Assembly (NCBI GenBank): GCA_015063005.1
Contig: SUTF01000001.1
Coordinates: 239,000-302,999, forward strand
Length of the DNA stretch: 64,000 bases
Direction of reading: 5' to 3'
From: Methanobrevibacter millerae
Lineage (GTDB): Archaea; Methanobacteriota; Methanobacteria; Methanobacteriales; Methanobacteriaceae
A program made the position numbers and the translations under genes. The notes beneath the pieces were generated by a model. The model saw only the letters and a list, made by a program, of their open reading frames with translations. It made no database searches and had not been told where the DNA came from. Below are positions 10,601 to 19,620 of this stretch, one piece after another; the stretch's first letter is position 1; each line of letters opens with the position of its first letter.

Positions 10601-12953
10601 TTTAACACATGGTGCTTTATATATTAACGGTAATGGGGCCACGATTGATGATGGGTATAAAAATGGATTTATTACTTTGGAAAAAGGTACTAAAATTTCC
10701 ATAAGTGACCTTACTTTCACAAAATTCAAACGTATATTTGTAAATAATGGTGAAGTGTACTGTAATAAGGTTAACTTTATCAAAAATGATGCATCATTCT
10801 GGGCAACCTCAACAAAAGGAAGTGTTATATATAATAAAAAGACAGCAACATTTGTCAATTGTGTTTTCGATCACAATGATAATAAGCATGGTGCATCCAT
10901 TTATAAGTATCAGAGTGATTTGCAGGCAGCAGTTTTATATGCTGAGTCAGGTTCCTTAACGAACTTTGTATTATGTAATTTCAAAACGGATTATGATACT
11001 ATACATGCTGTTGATGGTAGTATGGTTGTTCTTTATGATAATGATGCTAATAACTTCAATAAACTCAAAAAAGATGTAAACAATAACTTTGAAGTAGGAT
11101 CATGTCTAGATTATAGACCATATTCCTCTTTAAACATAAATAAGACTGCTACATATAATTATAATGATGCACTTAAGTTAGCGACGGATAACAAGGAAAG
11201 TTTTTATAAAGTGGAGTGTTCTTCATTTATTTTTAATTTGGAGAAAAAAACATATGATATCTCTATATCTGATTATAAGAACATTGCATTTAAATATGAT
11301 TTCCGTACTTTCAATTCTTTAGGATCATTTTTCTCAAGTTCAGGTAAAAAGGACAATGTATATGTTCATCATGGTTTCTTATTTGATGTAGGTAGCAGGC
11401 CCGTGGTTATTAATGGTAATGGGGCTGAAATAAAATTGTCTGGTAGTTTCGATAGTGATGACCATCATTTTGCTTTTGTTCCAAAATACGGTTCATTGAC
11501 ATTGATTAACTTAACCATATCAGGTTTTAATAATGCTCTTGTTAATTACGGTAAATTAATTATTATTAACTGTACATTTAAGGATAACAGAATACATTAT
11601 TTATATCAAAATGCTGGAACTGAATTCGGTGGTGCAATAAGAAATTATGACTCAGTATATGTTTACAATACAACATTTCTCAACAATCGTGCTTCCTATG
11701 GTGGTGCATATTATGGTAAAGGAGATTCTTCAGTTGCTCAGTTTTATAACTGTTCATTTAGTGGAAATACTCGATTATCCAATTTAGCTTGGTATAATGG
11801 TGATGACAATCCGATATACTTGGATGAAAATGCTATAGTTAAAATAATTAACTGTAAAGGACTCAGTAAATCCAATATGATTACTAAAAATGGAGCATTG
11901 ACCTTATTTAGGGAAAGTCTTAACGAAACTATTTATAATTTTGTTGTAAATGATGTATCTGATTTATATAAATTATCTAAAATAGTAAATAACAATGTGC
12001 AATATGATGTCATCAATGTCTCTTTTGTAAACAGACAATACAACGTAATACCAAATTCAAAGATATTATTTGATTTCGATTATGGTAATTTGATTTTAAA
12101 TGGTAATGGTGCTAAAATATTTGTTCAAAATCAAGATGACAATGATGAAACCCAATTTTTAGTAACAAAAAAACGTTCTTCCGTTTTCATCAATAATTTA
12201 ACAATTCAGGGATTCAATATTGCAATTTATAATAAGGGAACTGTCAATATTTATAATTCCCATCTGAATAATAATAAGGTAGATTATAATGTGAAAAAGG
12301 ATTATGGTGGAGCTATTGTAAATGAGGGTTCAGTTCTTATTTATAATTCCACATTTGCTGATAACTATGCTAAATATGCTGGAGCAATTTATAATAATAA
12401 GGGTACTTTAAGTATCATTATGAGTGAATTCGCTAATAATAGGGGGTATAGCAGCAAAAGCAATGTTGATGTCTATAATCAGGAATCTTCATCATCTATA
12501 ATGTCAATTAAATCCTATCCTAGTGTTGTTGATCATTTCCCAAGAGCTGCATGGCAACAGGATTTAATTGAAACTGGTGTTACTTTAGGTATTACTCTAA
12601 TTACTGCAGGTATCAGTGCGGGAGTTTCACACGCTGGAATTCAGGCTGCCCATTTCATCAATATGCTTGTAGGTACTATTGTCGGTACTGCAGGGGGTTT
12701 AGTCAATGCAATAACATACTCTGTTGATAACCATGACTACAGTCAGTTTGCCTCCAGACTTTTAAGTGGTATCAATGATGGTGTATGTGCTGTAGGATAT
12801 GGTGAGGGATTAAACCTTATTATTAAAGATTCTGTTAGTCCTGTACCAATTAAGCCTATGACTGGTAAAGAAATTCAGGCAATGGGTGTTAATAAGATTT
12901 TTGATAATTTTGTTAAAGCTTCAATTAAAATTGTTAAACAAATAATTGTTTAA
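7671..12953 (+). CDS. giant adhesin-like protein with two beta-helix regions and a hydrophobic C-terminal domain
   Basis: A 1760-residue secreted protein. Its signal peptide ends near SSVSAAD (residue 25). A GGAI-type beta-helix (about 60-590) ends in the adhesin motif DWWGTNSPSF. Ig-like domains cover about 620-870, a second beta-helix about 930-1600, and a C-terminal region of about 150 residues (from about 12500) is unlike the rest. That region is rich in Gly, Ala, Ile and Val, with two hydrophobic stretches (GVTLGITLITAGISAG and MLVGTIVGTAGGLVNAI) and ends in Lys/Ile-rich VKASIKIVKQIIV. It could anchor or insert the protein in a membrane. Same strand as the preceding adhesin and possibly cotranscribed. 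Confidence 0.86.
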   Translation: MKTKNILVGLIILFVLCSISSVSAADLNETQSLDNNFVATTNDDVQLTFQYDDNISSSSDSLNELKNQINKASDGSVINLNKDYSGSDDSGITIDKSLTINGQGHTIDCANLKDTYLFKSTSGKITLENLIIKNNKNSMYSYGTIYIKDNAQYTINNCTFISNTAGGGGAIYNGAKEYQLTIKNSKFINNIASDNDGGAIYSRGELNIENSYFEGNDAAMDGGAVYCDKSIDVINTTFVSNHLSSKVPNHKSYGGAIGAKGIVFVENSRFSNNVAGDLGGAIFSYSNVIIKNSSFSKNSANVGGAVYVDSSTAVISTSTFADNTAKSGEGGAIYSSKWTHIENSTFLRNTADAKGGAIYTNYIQFGQNVFFINNTAKDHGGAVYTDYISNNICNINFNGNKVTADFGGAIYINKKSGNVYFINSTFISNSATAGDGGAIYSDSGSTNIILINSIFKNNHANGGKEKRYGGAIRCCNRLTVDNCTFIDNWAENLGGAIYTNTIDSIKNSVFISNHAKEGGAIYVNNKCSMSITNSYFNSNKATDGRGGAIYTDSKSTSLTINNNAFLGNDASGQGKDVFNSGSYSLIHQDWWGTNSPSFNSDKLMEYHTIGSNERHSESVPNKISISGESKGYVGVETTIKVTFTSSINNYEFGTIKFSSDKKGTFTTRNMVGNSLEIIYVPNEEGTHKITAAVDSQSLTYDVSVGKISVYGKNMTKVQGDNKTFTAVFKDSDGNYLKEGTVITFEINNVKYEAKISNNGVAKLTSISNLKPGIYTVKSINNVTGESFTNQLKIVSRNETYNISDIFAVKFSSGNLKNGSVTFKVGSYSFIANITDDIAYCQLNVKAGDYTVNVLHNNKEVYTVNIKVLNKYSPTNVILNKTSYGSLIPIYSNETFNKNNNVIYSVIGENTYRYIFPNEESSIIYNVTVSNNAEFEKVLKKISGSDFKADIIIINLKNNTYKLSSGFYKDQEWSYYIHLTHGALYINGNGATIDDGYKNGFITLEKGTKISISDLTFTKFKRIFVNNGEVYCNKVNFIKNDASFWATSTKGSVIYNKKTATFVNCVFDHNDNKHGASIYKYQSDLQAAVLYAESGSLTNFVLCNFKTDYDTIHAVDGSMVVLYDNDANNFNKLKKDVNNNFEVGSCLDYRPYSSLNINKTATYNYNDALKLATDNKESFYKVECSSFIFNLEKKTYDISISDYKNIAFKYDFRTFNSLGSFFSSSGKKDNVYVHHGFLFDVGSRPVVINGNGAEIKLSGSFDSDDHHFAFVPKYGSLTLINLTISGFNNALVNYGKLIIINCTFKDNRIHYLYQNAGTEFGGAIRNYDSVYVYNTTFLNNRASYGGAYYGKGDSSVAQFYNCSFSGNTRLSNLAWYNGDDNPIYLDENAIVKIINCKGLSKSNMITKNGALTLFRESLNETIYNFVVNDVSDLYKLSKIVNNNVQYDVINVSFVNRQYNVIPNSKILFDFDYGNLILNGNGAKIFVQNQDDNDETQFLVTKKRSSVFINNLTIQGFNIAIYNKGTVNIYNSHLNNNKVDYNVKKDYGGAIVNEGSVLIYNSTFADNYAKYAGAIYNNKGTLSIIMSEFANNRGYSSKSNVDVYNQESSSSIMSIKSYPSVVDHFPRAAWQQDLIETGVTLGITLITAGISAGVSHAGIQAAHFINMLVGTIVGTAGGLVNAITYSVDNHDYSQFASRLLSGINDGVCAVGYGEGLNLIIKDSVSPVPIKPMTGKEIQAMGVNKIFDNFVKASIKIVKQIIV

Positions 12954-12974
12954 GAAAAAACAGTTGTTGAACAT

Positions 12975-13010
12975 AATGGGGAATTGATTTTCCCTATTTT
13001 CTTTTTTTTT
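12975..13010 (+). terminator. stem-loop with T-tract after the giant adhesin gene
   Basis: Arms AATGGGGAA (12975-12983) and TTCCCTATT (12990-12998) pair with one G-T-type mismatch and are followed by TTTTCTTTTTTTTT. Consistent with transcription termination downstream of 12953. Confidence 0.6.
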
Positions 13011-13047
13011 AATGAGTATGGGTATTCTTATTTTTAAAATAATGTTA

Positions 13048-13071
13048 AAAGATAGTTGGTTAACTATCTTT
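13048..13071 (-). terminator. hairpin containing the ppi stop codon
   Basis: Perfect 10-bp arms AAAGATAGTT and AACTATCTTT around a GGTT loop. The ppi stop codon (13064-13066) lies in the stem. A T-rich stretch follows on the minus strand. Confidence 0.5.
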
Positions 13072-13495
13072 CTTCGATATATACTTTATTCATGTGGTCT
13101 CCTTGCTCGATTGCATTAACCACATCTTGACCTTTAATTACTTGACCGAATACGGTGTGAACACCGTCTAAGTGAGGTTGTGGTGAGTGAGTAATAAAGA
13201 ATTGGCTTCCACCAGTATCTTTACCCGCATGTGCCATTGATAAAGCACCAGTTCCATGTTTATGTGGGTTTCCTTCAGTTTCACATTTGATTGTGTAACC
13301 TGGGCCACCAGTTCCGTTTCCATTAGGGCATCCACCTTGAATTACAAAGTTAGGGATTACTCTGTGGAAAGTTAATCCATCATAAAATCCTTCGTTAGCT
13401 AATTTTTCAAAGTTAGCTACAGTTCCTGGAGCTTCATTTGGGAATAATTCTAATTCAATTACTCCTTTATCAGTTTCAATTATTGCGACTTTCAT
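13064..13495 (-). CDS. ppiA: peptidyl-prolyl cis-trans isomerase, cyclophilin type
   Basis: A 143-residue minimal cyclophilin without signal peptide, thus cytoplasmic. Active-site blocks are [13 protein letters not shown] (with the catalytic Arg) and [16 protein letters not shown]; the C-terminal [15 protein letters not shown] is also family-typical. It catalyses prolyl bond isomerisation during folding. SD GGTGAT on the minus strand precedes the ATG. It is divergent from argD, with only about 60 bp of very AT-rich promoter DNA between them. Confidence 0.95.
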   Translation of the reverse strand: MKVAIIETDKGVIELELFPNEAPGTVANFEKLANEGFYDGLTFHRVIPNFVIQGGCPNGNGTGGPGYTIKCETEGNPHKHGTGALSMAHAGKDTGGSQFFITHSPQPHLDGVHTVFGQVIKGQDVVNAIEQGDHMNKVYIEER

Positions 13496-13559
13496 TTAAT
13501 CACCTTTTTTTATAATTATAATATAAATATTATTATTTATATAATTATTAGTGATTATT

Positions 13560-14726
13560 ATGAATACTAAAGAACTTATTGAAATTGAAGATAAGTATTT
13601 TATTAATACTTTTACAAGACAACCAATCGTTTTGGATCATGGTGATGGTGTAAAAGTCACTGATTTAGATGGTAATGAGTATATTGACATGTTTGCTGGT
13701 ATTGCAGTTAATGCTTTAGGCCACAATCATCCTAAACTCGTTAAAGCTATTCAAGATCAAGCAGAAAAACTCATTCATATATCAAGTATTTACTATAATG
13801 AACCTGCATTAATATATGCTAAAAAATTAATCGAATTAACTAGCTTTGATAGAATATTTTATGCAAACAGTGGTGCTGAGGCTAATGAAGGAGCTATTAA
13901 GTTAGCTGTCAAATATACTGGAAAAAGTGAAGTTATATCTACTATTGATTCATTCCATGGAAGAACAGTTACAACCCTTGCAGCAACTGGCCATGACCAT
14001 TATCATGAGCCATTCAAATCAATATTGCCAAAAGGATTTATCAATGTTCCATATAATGATATTGATGCAATTAAAGAAGCTATTACAGAAAATACTGCAG
14101 CTATAATTGTGGAGCCTGTTCAAGGTGAAGGTGGAGTAAATATTCCGGATATTGATTATCTTAAAGAAATCTCCAAAATCTGTAAGGAAAACAATATCGT
14201 TTTCATCGTTGATGAAGTACAAACCGGTTTTGGAAGATGTGGAACCCTATTTGCTCACGAATTATTTGATGTAAAACCAGACATAATGACTATGGCAAAA
14301 GCTATTGGTGGAGGAGTTCCAATGGGAGGAATTCTTGCAACTGAAGAAGTGGCCAGTGCATTTGTGCCTGGAGATCACGGAACCACATTCGGTGGAGGAC
14401 CGTTGGTATGCGCTGCAGCTAATGCTGTTTTGGATGTAATTTATGATGATGGCTTGTTAGCTAATTCAAAAGAAATGGGTCAATACCTAAAAGATGAATT
14501 GGATAAAATCAAAGAAAATCATGATATCATCAAAGATGTAAGAGGCTGCGGATTAATGGTTGGTATTGAATTAACACAACCTGGTGCAGAATATGTTGAC
14601 AAACTCCGTGAAAAAGGATTTTTAATAAACTGTACTGCTGGAAATGTCTTAAGGTTAGTTCCACCATTAATAATTAAAAAAGAAGAAATTGATGAATTTG
14701 TAAAAGCTTTAGATGAAACACTCTAA
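13560..14726 (+). CDS. argD: acetylornithine aminotransferase ArgD
   Basis: A class III PLP aminotransferase of about 388 residues. The start ATG 13560 is preferred over GTG 13551, whose GTGATT is the probable SD. Visible features are YANSGAEANEGAIKLA (cofactor phosphate site), FHGRTVTTLAATGH, IVDEVQTGFGRCG and the Schiff-base lysine in TMAKAIGGGVPMGG. It converts N-acetylglutamate semialdehyde to N-acetylornithine in arginine synthesis and may also serve as the DapC activity for lysine. That is plausible here because lysA-dapF follow 0.5 kb downstream (inference). It ends overlapping the convergent NUDIX gene by 4 bp. Confidence 0.93.
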   Translation: MNTKELIEIEDKYFINTFTRQPIVLDHGDGVKVTDLDGNEYIDMFAGIAVNALGHNHPKLVKAIQDQAEKLIHISSIYYNEPALIYAKKLIELTSFDRIFYANSGAEANEGAIKLAVKYTGKSEVISTIDSFHGRTVTTLAATGHDHYHEPFKSILPKGFINVPYNDIDAIKEAITENTAAIIVEPVQGEGGVNIPDIDYLKEISKICKENNIVFIVDEVQTGFGRCGTLFAHELFDVKPDIMTMAKAIGGGVPMGGILATEEVASAFVPGDHGTTFGGGPLVCAAANAVLDVIYDDGLLANSKEMGQYLKDELDKIKENHDIIKDVRGCGLMVGIELTQPGAEYVDKLREKGFLINCTAGNVLRLVPPLIIKKEEIDEFVKALDETL

Positions 14727-15127
14727 AGTTTACCATTCTTTTTTTCTATTATTTTTTCAAGAGATGATGTAATATCTAGAGATTTAATTTCATCAGCACT
14801 GACCCACATCCAATCATCATGCTCATCGCTTATTTTGACTTCACCTTCAATGTCTTTTGCATACATTATTAATTGCACTGTTCTTTTGTGAGGATAATCA
14901 TCCTGTACAGCTTCTCCAAAGTCTCCAACTTTCACATCCAATGATGTTTCTTCCTTAACTTCACGAATCAATGCTTCATCAAAAAATTCACATTTTTCTA
15001 TTTTTCCACCAGGCAATTCCCATTTGTGAGGATTTGTTTTGGATTTGGGATGTCTTCTCAAGACCAAAATTTTTCCTTCATCGTTTTTTACTATGCTTCT
15101 CATTGTTAATCCGTAGGGTTTTTCCAT
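14723..15127 (-). CDS. NUDIX hydrolase (MutT-like)
   Basis: A 134-residue protein; ATG at 15127 is placed after AAAGGTGATAAA, and an upstream in-frame start at 15166 would put that SD inside the gene. The NUDIX box fits GX5EX7REVXEET exactly (GKIEKCE ... REVKEETSLDV, about residues 41-64). LRRHPKSKTNPHKWELPGG precedes it, as in 8-oxo-dGTP/NTP pyrophosphatases of the MutT/CTP-pyrophosphohydrolase group. A nucleotide-pool sanitising role is likely but the substrate is not determined by sequence. It is convergent with argD and divergent from lysA. Confidence 0.85.
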   Translation of the reverse strand: MEKPYGLTMRSIVKNDEGKILVLRRHPKSKTNPHKWELPGGKIEKCEFFDEALIREVKEETSLDVKVGDFGEAVQDDYPHKRTVQLIMYAKDIEGEVKISDEHDDWMWVSADEIKSLDITSSLEKIIEKKNGKL

Positions 15128-15228
15128 TTTATCACCTTTTTTCGTTGGCAAAATTGTTTCCTTCACTAATCTTAAATAATATCTAATATATATCTATAAC
15201 TATAATAAAACTTTTTAGGAGTTATGTT

Positions 15229-16512
15229 ATGGATTTAAATATTAAAGTCAATGAAAAAAACCATTTAGATATTGGTGGAGCTGATGCAGTAGATATTGCA
15301 GAAGAATTTGGAACTCCAACATATGTTATTGATGAAAATAGAATTAGAGATAATTATAACAGATTTTATAGTGCATTTTCTAAATATTATCCTGATTTTA
15401 AAGTATTTTATGCATGTAAAGCTAATACCAACCTCGCAGTAATGAAAATTTTGGAAAGTGAAGGATGTTGCATTGATGCAGTTTCACCTGGTGAGGTCTA
15501 CACTGCAAAAAAATTAGGTTTTGATGGTCAAAGAATCCTTTTCACAGGTAACAACATTACTAATGAAGAATTGAAATTCGTCCATGAAGAAGGTGCTGTT
15601 TTAAACATTGATTCTGTTTCAGCACTCACCAGATTAGCTAAAATCATTGATCCGGAAGGAGTTAAAATTTCATTTAGGGTAAACCCAATGGTTGGTGCAG
15701 GACACCATGACCACTGTATCACTGGTGGAGTCATGAGTAAATTTGGTATAATGGATTCTGAAGCTAGTGAAGTCTATCAACAGGCAAAAGACTTAGGATT
15801 CAATCCAATTGGTATGCATTCACATATAGGTTCAGGTATTTTAGACCCAGAACCATTCAAATTAGCAATTGAGTCCACTATGGATATTGCAGGTAAAGTC
15901 CATGAGGATGTCGGAATCGACTTTGAATTCGTTGACTTCGGTGGTGGAGTAGGTATTCCATACACTCCTGAAGAAAATATTGTTGATTTGGACAAATTTG
16001 CACAAGTCAATATAGGTCTATTTAAAGAAAAACTTGAAGAATTTGACATGGGTTCACCTACTATGTATCTCGAGCCAGGAAGATACCTAGTTGGAGATGC
16101 AAGTGTACTTTTAGTAACCGTAAATAGCGTTAAACAAAGCTACAGAAAATTCATCGGTGTGGATGCAGGTTTCCATACACTCCTCAGACCAGCAATGTAT
16201 GACTCATACCACCATATTGTTGATGCAAGCAAAATGGATGCACCTAATACCCAGGAAGTTGACATTGCAGGTAATGTATGTGAATCCGGAGACTTGTTTG
16301 CACGTGACAGACCAATGCCTGACGTTGAAGAAGGAGACATCCTTGGAATAATGAATGCTGGAGCATACGGTTTTACAATGTCTTCAAACTACAATTCAAG
16401 ACCATTAGCATCAGAAATTCTTGTAACTGATGGAAAATGCCAAGTCGTACGTGAAAGACAATCCTTTGAAGACTTATATGCACAGCAAATAATTCCTGAT
16501 CATTTAAAATAA
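15229..16512 (+). CDS. lysA: diaminopimelate decarboxylase LysA
   Basis: A 427-residue fold-type III PLP enzyme that decarboxylates meso-diaminopimelate to lysine. The PLP lysine is in [12 protein letters not shown] (about residue 64), the glycine phosphate loop in [12 protein letters not shown], and the catalytic Cys in [22 protein letters not shown] precedes ATG 15229. dapF follows after 8 bp, giving the final two steps of the DAP route to lysine in one unit. Methanobacteriales walls are pseudomurein containing lysine rather than DAP, so this pathway supplies both protein and wall. Confidence 0.95.
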   Translation: MDLNIKVNEKNHLDIGGADAVDIAEEFGTPTYVIDENRIRDNYNRFYSAFSKYYPDFKVFYACKANTNLAVMKILESEGCCIDAVSPGEVYTAKKLGFDGQRILFTGNNITNEELKFVHEEGAVLNIDSVSALTRLAKIIDPEGVKISFRVNPMVGAGHHDHCITGGVMSKFGIMDSEASEVYQQAKDLGFNPIGMHSHIGSGILDPEPFKLAIESTMDIAGKVHEDVGIDFEFVDFGGGVGIPYTPEENIVDLDKFAQVNIGLFKEKLEEFDMGSPTMYLEPGRYLVGDASVLLVTVNSVKQSYRKFIGVDAGFHTLLRPAMYDSYHHIVDASKMDAPNTQEVDIAGNVCESGDLFARDRPMPDVEEGDILGIMNAGAYGFTMSSNYNSRPLASEILVTDGKCQVVRERQSFEDLYAQQIIPDHLK

Positions 16513-16520
16513 GTGATAAT

Positions 16521-17381
16521 ATGGTCGATTTAAAAGGATTAAAATTTTCTAAAATGCATGGTATTGGAAATGATTTCTCTATCATTGATGAATCAAAAGG
16601 TGAAGTAATTCCTGAAAGCGATAAGCCTGAAGCATGCAGAATATTATGCCACAGAAACTTCGGTGTCGGTGGGGATGGAGTATTGTTTGTAGAACCATCT
16701 GATGTTGCAGATATTGGATACAGAATGTTCAATCCTGATGGAAGCGAAGCTGAAATGTGTGGTAATGGTATAAGATGCTTTGGTGACTTTGTTTACAGAA
16801 AAGGTATTTTAAAACAGGAAAAAATGACTGTTGAAACAAGGACTGGAATTAAAACCATAGAAATAACTCTAGAAAATGATGAACCTGTATTGTTTAAAGT
16901 GGATATGGGCACATCAACTTTCAAAACTCCTGAAATTCCAATGACTAGCGATAAAGACGAATTCATCGACGGCGAATTGGATGTCATTGACACTAAATTC
17001 AATGTTACAGCTATTAGTGTGGGCAATCCTCATGCAATAATCTTCGTCGATGATGTTGATTCCATTGACATTAATAAATATGGTCCAGCTATTGAAGCAC
17101 ATGAAGTTTTCCCGGAAAAAATCAATGTACACTTCGTTGAAGTCATAAGCAAAAACGAAGGTAAAATGATTACATGGGAACGTGGTGCTGGAGTAACTCT
17201 TGCATGTGGTACCGGTGCAACCTCAACTGCAATTTCCGGTTATAAATTAGGATTATTCGATGATGAAATATTGCTGCATTTGCCTGGTGGAGATTTAAAC
17301 TTCAATGTCTATGAGAAAGATGGCGAATTGGGTGCTTTCATGAAAGGTCCTGCAAAACTAGTTTTTGATGGAGAATTCTAA
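16521..17381 (+). CDS. dapF: diaminopimelate epimerase DapF
   Basis: A 286-residue PLP-independent epimerase converting LL-DAP to meso-DAP. The two catalytic cysteines are visible in AEMCGNGIRCF (about residue 76) and TLACGTGATST (about residue 229); FSKMHGIGNDF and GNPHAIIFVDD are family blocks. It is translated from ATG 16521 after GTGAT, 8 bp downstream of lysA, and is the last gene of that unit. Confidence 0.95.
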   Translation: MVDLKGLKFSKMHGIGNDFSIIDESKGEVIPESDKPEACRILCHRNFGVGGDGVLFVEPSDVADIGYRMFNPDGSEAEMCGNGIRCFGDFVYRKGILKQEKMTVETRTGIKTIEITLENDEPVLFKVDMGTSTFKTPEIPMTSDKDEFIDGELDVIDTKFNVTAISVGNPHAIIFVDDVDSIDINKYGPAIEAHEVFPEKINVHFVEVISKNEGKMITWERGAGVTLACGTGATSTAISGYKLGLFDDEILLHLPGGDLNFNVYEKDGELGAFMKGPAKLVFDGEF

Positions 17382-17397
17382 TTATTCTCCTTTTTTT
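17370..17397 (+). terminator. terminator hairpin after dapF
   Basis: Arms GGAGAAT (17370-17376) and ATTCTCC (17384-17390) with the dapF stop in the loop, followed by TTTTTTT. Confidence 0.6.
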
Positions 17398-17401
17398 AAA
17401 T

Positions 17402-17983
17402 TTAAATCAGATATGCATTTATCAACACTATATCTTCAAAGAAATAGTGCTCTTTTTTTGCAATTTCTGCTATGAAACCAAGTTCATCCAACCTGTTGAG
17501 TGTTTCATCATTATCTGAAAATGAAGACTGAATCATCTGTACAATTCCACCATCATTTAAATGATTTTTCACTTCATTTAAAAAAAGATCAATAACTTTC
17601 CTACCATTTAATCCACCATCAAATGCATAATTTAAATTGCTATCTATAACATCACCTTCTTCGGTAGGTAGATATGGAGTATTGAATAAAATTATGTCAA
17701 ACTTTCTATTTTTTACAGGTTCAAATAGATTTCCAAAGAGCAATTCTATATTATCTATATTATTTGCCTTAAAATTAGATTCAGCTAATGTAATAGCATC
17801 AAAATTAATGTCTGTAGCAGTAACTTTGTCAGTTAGTTTTGAAGCATACATTGCAACGATTCCTGATCCTGTACCGATTTCCAAAACGCTTTTTCCCGCT
17901 TCAATCTCTAAATTTTCAGCAAGAAGATAACTGTCTTCTGCCGGTACATATACGTTTTCATGTGTATTGATTATGAATTCCAT
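17402..17983 (-). CDS. HemK/PrmC-family class I methyltransferase (archaeal RksA/Mtq2-like)
   Basis: About 193 residues, with the start at 17983 directly after the rsmA stop; an in-frame ATG at 17992 overlapping rsmA is possible. SAM-binding motif I reads VLEIGTGSGIVAMYA and the HemK motif IV is NTPYLP, an archaeal variant of NPPY. VYVPAEDSYLLAE at the N-terminus is typical of Mtq2-type enzymes, which methylate the glutamine of the GGQ motif in release factor. It ends the reverse-strand cluster rpl21e-rpo4-DUF655-rsmA. Substrate assignment rests on family knowledge. Confidence 0.85.
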   Translation of the reverse strand: MEFIINTHENVYVPAEDSYLLAENLEIEAGKSVLEIGTGSGIVAMYASKLTDKVTATDINFDAITLAESNFKANNIDNIELLFGNLFEPVKNRKFDIILFNTPYLPTEEGDVIDSNLNYAFDGGLNGRKVIDLFLNEVKNHLNDGGIVQMIQSSFSDNDETLNRLDELGFIAEIAKKEHYFFEDIVLINAYLI

Positions 17984-17984
17984 G

Positions 17985-18893
17985 TTAATCATTAAAAATA
18001 GGGTTAAGTTCTTTTGAAATAAATAAAATCTCTTCTGGAGTTAATACAATAACTCTTTTGCTTAGATATTCAATCAGTTCTTCATTTTCAATTGATTTCA
18101 ATCTTTTTTTTATTTCCTTTTTATCCAAATTGCTTACAATATGTCTTGAGTCAATCAATGCATTTCTGATTTTTTTGTTCCTGTGCTGGAACAGTGCTTT
18201 AGTAAACTTTGAATAACATTCAAAATCTTCATTAGTTACTGTTGATTCCTTTGGAGTTAGCTTGATAACCGTTGAGTCAACTTTTGGCTTCGGAATAAAA
18301 CTTTCGCAGCTTACATCTGTTAGTTTTTCAACATTGCATTTAAAATAAAGCATTGCAGCAAGTCTCGAGTAATTCTTGCTTCCGACTTCCCCGTTCATCC
18401 TTAGGGCAAACTCTTTTTGATACATCAAAACGGCCAAGTCAAAATCATAATCTAGGAATTTGAATGTAATGGGTGATGATATTTGATAAGGTAGATTAGA
18501 CACTATCTTATTGAACTTCGGAAATTCAATTTTCAATGCATCTTCATTAATGAGCTCTACATTATCAATTTTTTCCTCTTTTAAACGTCGACTCAATATT
18601 TTACAAATATTTGAATCTTGTTCGATAGCTATTACTTCTTTAGCTCTTTTAGCTAACTCTATTGTAAGTGTACCGATTCCGGAACCTATCTCTAAAACAA
18701 CATCATCTTTTGTAATATTTCCAAAATTAATTATTTGATCACGCTTATTTTGATCAATTAAATAATTCTGTCCAAGATTTTTATTTAATCGTATTCTATT
18801 TTTATCTAAAATGGATTTTGTTGTTTTAGATAGGGATTCGCTACCTTTACTATTCAAGTTATCACTTTTATCTTTTATTCCTATTTTGAGCAT
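17985..18893 (-). CDS. rsmA: 16S rRNA dimethyladenosine transferase RsmA/KsgA
   Basis: A 302-residue SAM methyltransferase that dimethylates the two adjacent adenines in the 3' terminal hairpin of 16S rRNA. Landmarks: NKNLGQNYLIDQNKRD, motif I VLEIGSGIGTLT, and motif IV NLPYQISSP. The N-terminus is about 35 residues longer than usual (charged, Ser/Lys-rich), and the first codons overlap the DUF655 gene by 26 bp. No ATG lies between residue 1 and the conserved core, so the overlap appears real. Confidence 0.93.
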   Translation of the reverse strand: MLKIGIKDKSDNLNSKGSESLSKTTKSILDKNRIRLNKNLGQNYLIDQNKRDQIINFGNITKDDVVLEIGSGIGTLTIELAKRAKEVIAIEQDSNICKILSRRLKEEKIDNVELINEDALKIEFPKFNKIVSNLPYQISSPITFKFLDYDFDLAVLMYQKEFALRMNGEVGSKNYSRLAAMLYFKCNVEKLTDVSCESFIPKPKVDSTVIKLTPKESTVTNEDFECYSKFTKALFQHRNKKIRNALIDSRHIVSNLDKKEIKKRLKSIENEELIEYLSKRVIVLTPEEILFISKELNPIFND

Positions 18894-19503
18894 TTCTAGG
18901 AATAGGGGTAAATAAATAATATTTTTGTTTACCTTTTTTAACAGTTGTAGTATCCAATTCTTGCTTTACACGATTAGTAATCATTCCAACAGGATCGGAT
19001 AATGCAGGAACTCTTTGGGATAAATCCTCAAAGCTTTCAAACTCTTTTTTCTTACGCTCTTCTATGATTTCCCACATGTATTTCTTACCAATTCCAGGGA
19101 TTAATTCTAATTTGTGTAATCTTGTGTTAACTGGACCGGCAGTATTGAAAAATTCAACAAACTCTTCTTCTCTTGATTTGACAATGTCTTTAATTGCATA
19201 TTCAAGTTCAATTCTACTTGTAGCAGTCAAGTTTTCAAAGTCTAATTTTCCGAGAACTCTATAAATTTTGTCTCTTTTGCCTTTTCCAATGTAAACTGTA
19301 TCTTGAATTTCTAAATCAACTCCTTTTTTAGGAGCTAATTCTAGTAAAGTGAAGTAATCAGTACCAATAGCTTGAGCAATAGCTTTTCCTTTAAACTTAG
19401 ACATGTCAGATTGCACATATCCTAAACTAAGATAATCTAATATAACTGCATTGTCTTCAGTTTTTTGAGGAGGGTTTTTTCTATTATTATTTCTTTTTTC
19501 CAT
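18868..19503 (-). CDS. DUF655 family predicted RNA-binding protein
   Basis: A 211-residue protein; ATG 19503 follows GTGATAATT, so the upstream GTG at 19512 is unlikely. It begins with a basic, Asn-rich tail, then DYLSLGYVQSD and FTLLELAPKKGVDLEIQDTVYIG (OB-like part), and ends with a helix-hairpin-helix LELIPGIGKKYMWEIIEERKKKEF. This is the archaeal DUF655 (COG1491) arrangement. The gene is embedded between rpo4 and rsmA, an order widely seen in Euryarchaeota, which points to ribosome or tRNA-related function. Biochemical role unknown. Confidence 0.85.
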   Translation of the reverse strand: MEKRNNNRKNPPQKTEDNAVILDYLSLGYVQSDMSKFKGKAIAQAIGTDYFTLLELAPKKGVDLEIQDTVYIGKGKRDKIYRVLGKLDFENLTATSRIELEYAIKDIVKSREEEFVEFFNTAGPVNTRLHKLELIPGIGKKYMWEIIEERKKKEFESFEDLSQRVPALSDPVGMITNRVKQELDTTTVKKGKQKYYLFTPIPRNAQNRNKR

Positions 19504-19600
19504 AATTATCACTTCACTATTTAAAAATCTAATATTAAGTATAATATTTAATAGTAATAAATATATCTAAAATAAGCTAGTTTAAAAAAAGTTAAAAAAG

Positions 19601-19620
19601 AGAATAGTGCAAACTATTCT
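19601..19620 (-). terminator. hairpin at the rpo4 stop codon
   Basis: Arms AGAATAGT and ACTATTCT around a 4-base loop, containing the rpo4 stop (19614-19616). On the minus strand it is followed by two T-runs. A partial terminator is plausible between rpo4 and DUF655. Confidence 0.5.

Noticed and set aside
4700..12400. Regularly spaced short repeats that might suggest a CRISPR array
   Set aside because: They are degenerate, in frame and encode beta-helix turns (NNxAxxGGAI); there are no identical repeats with unique spacers.
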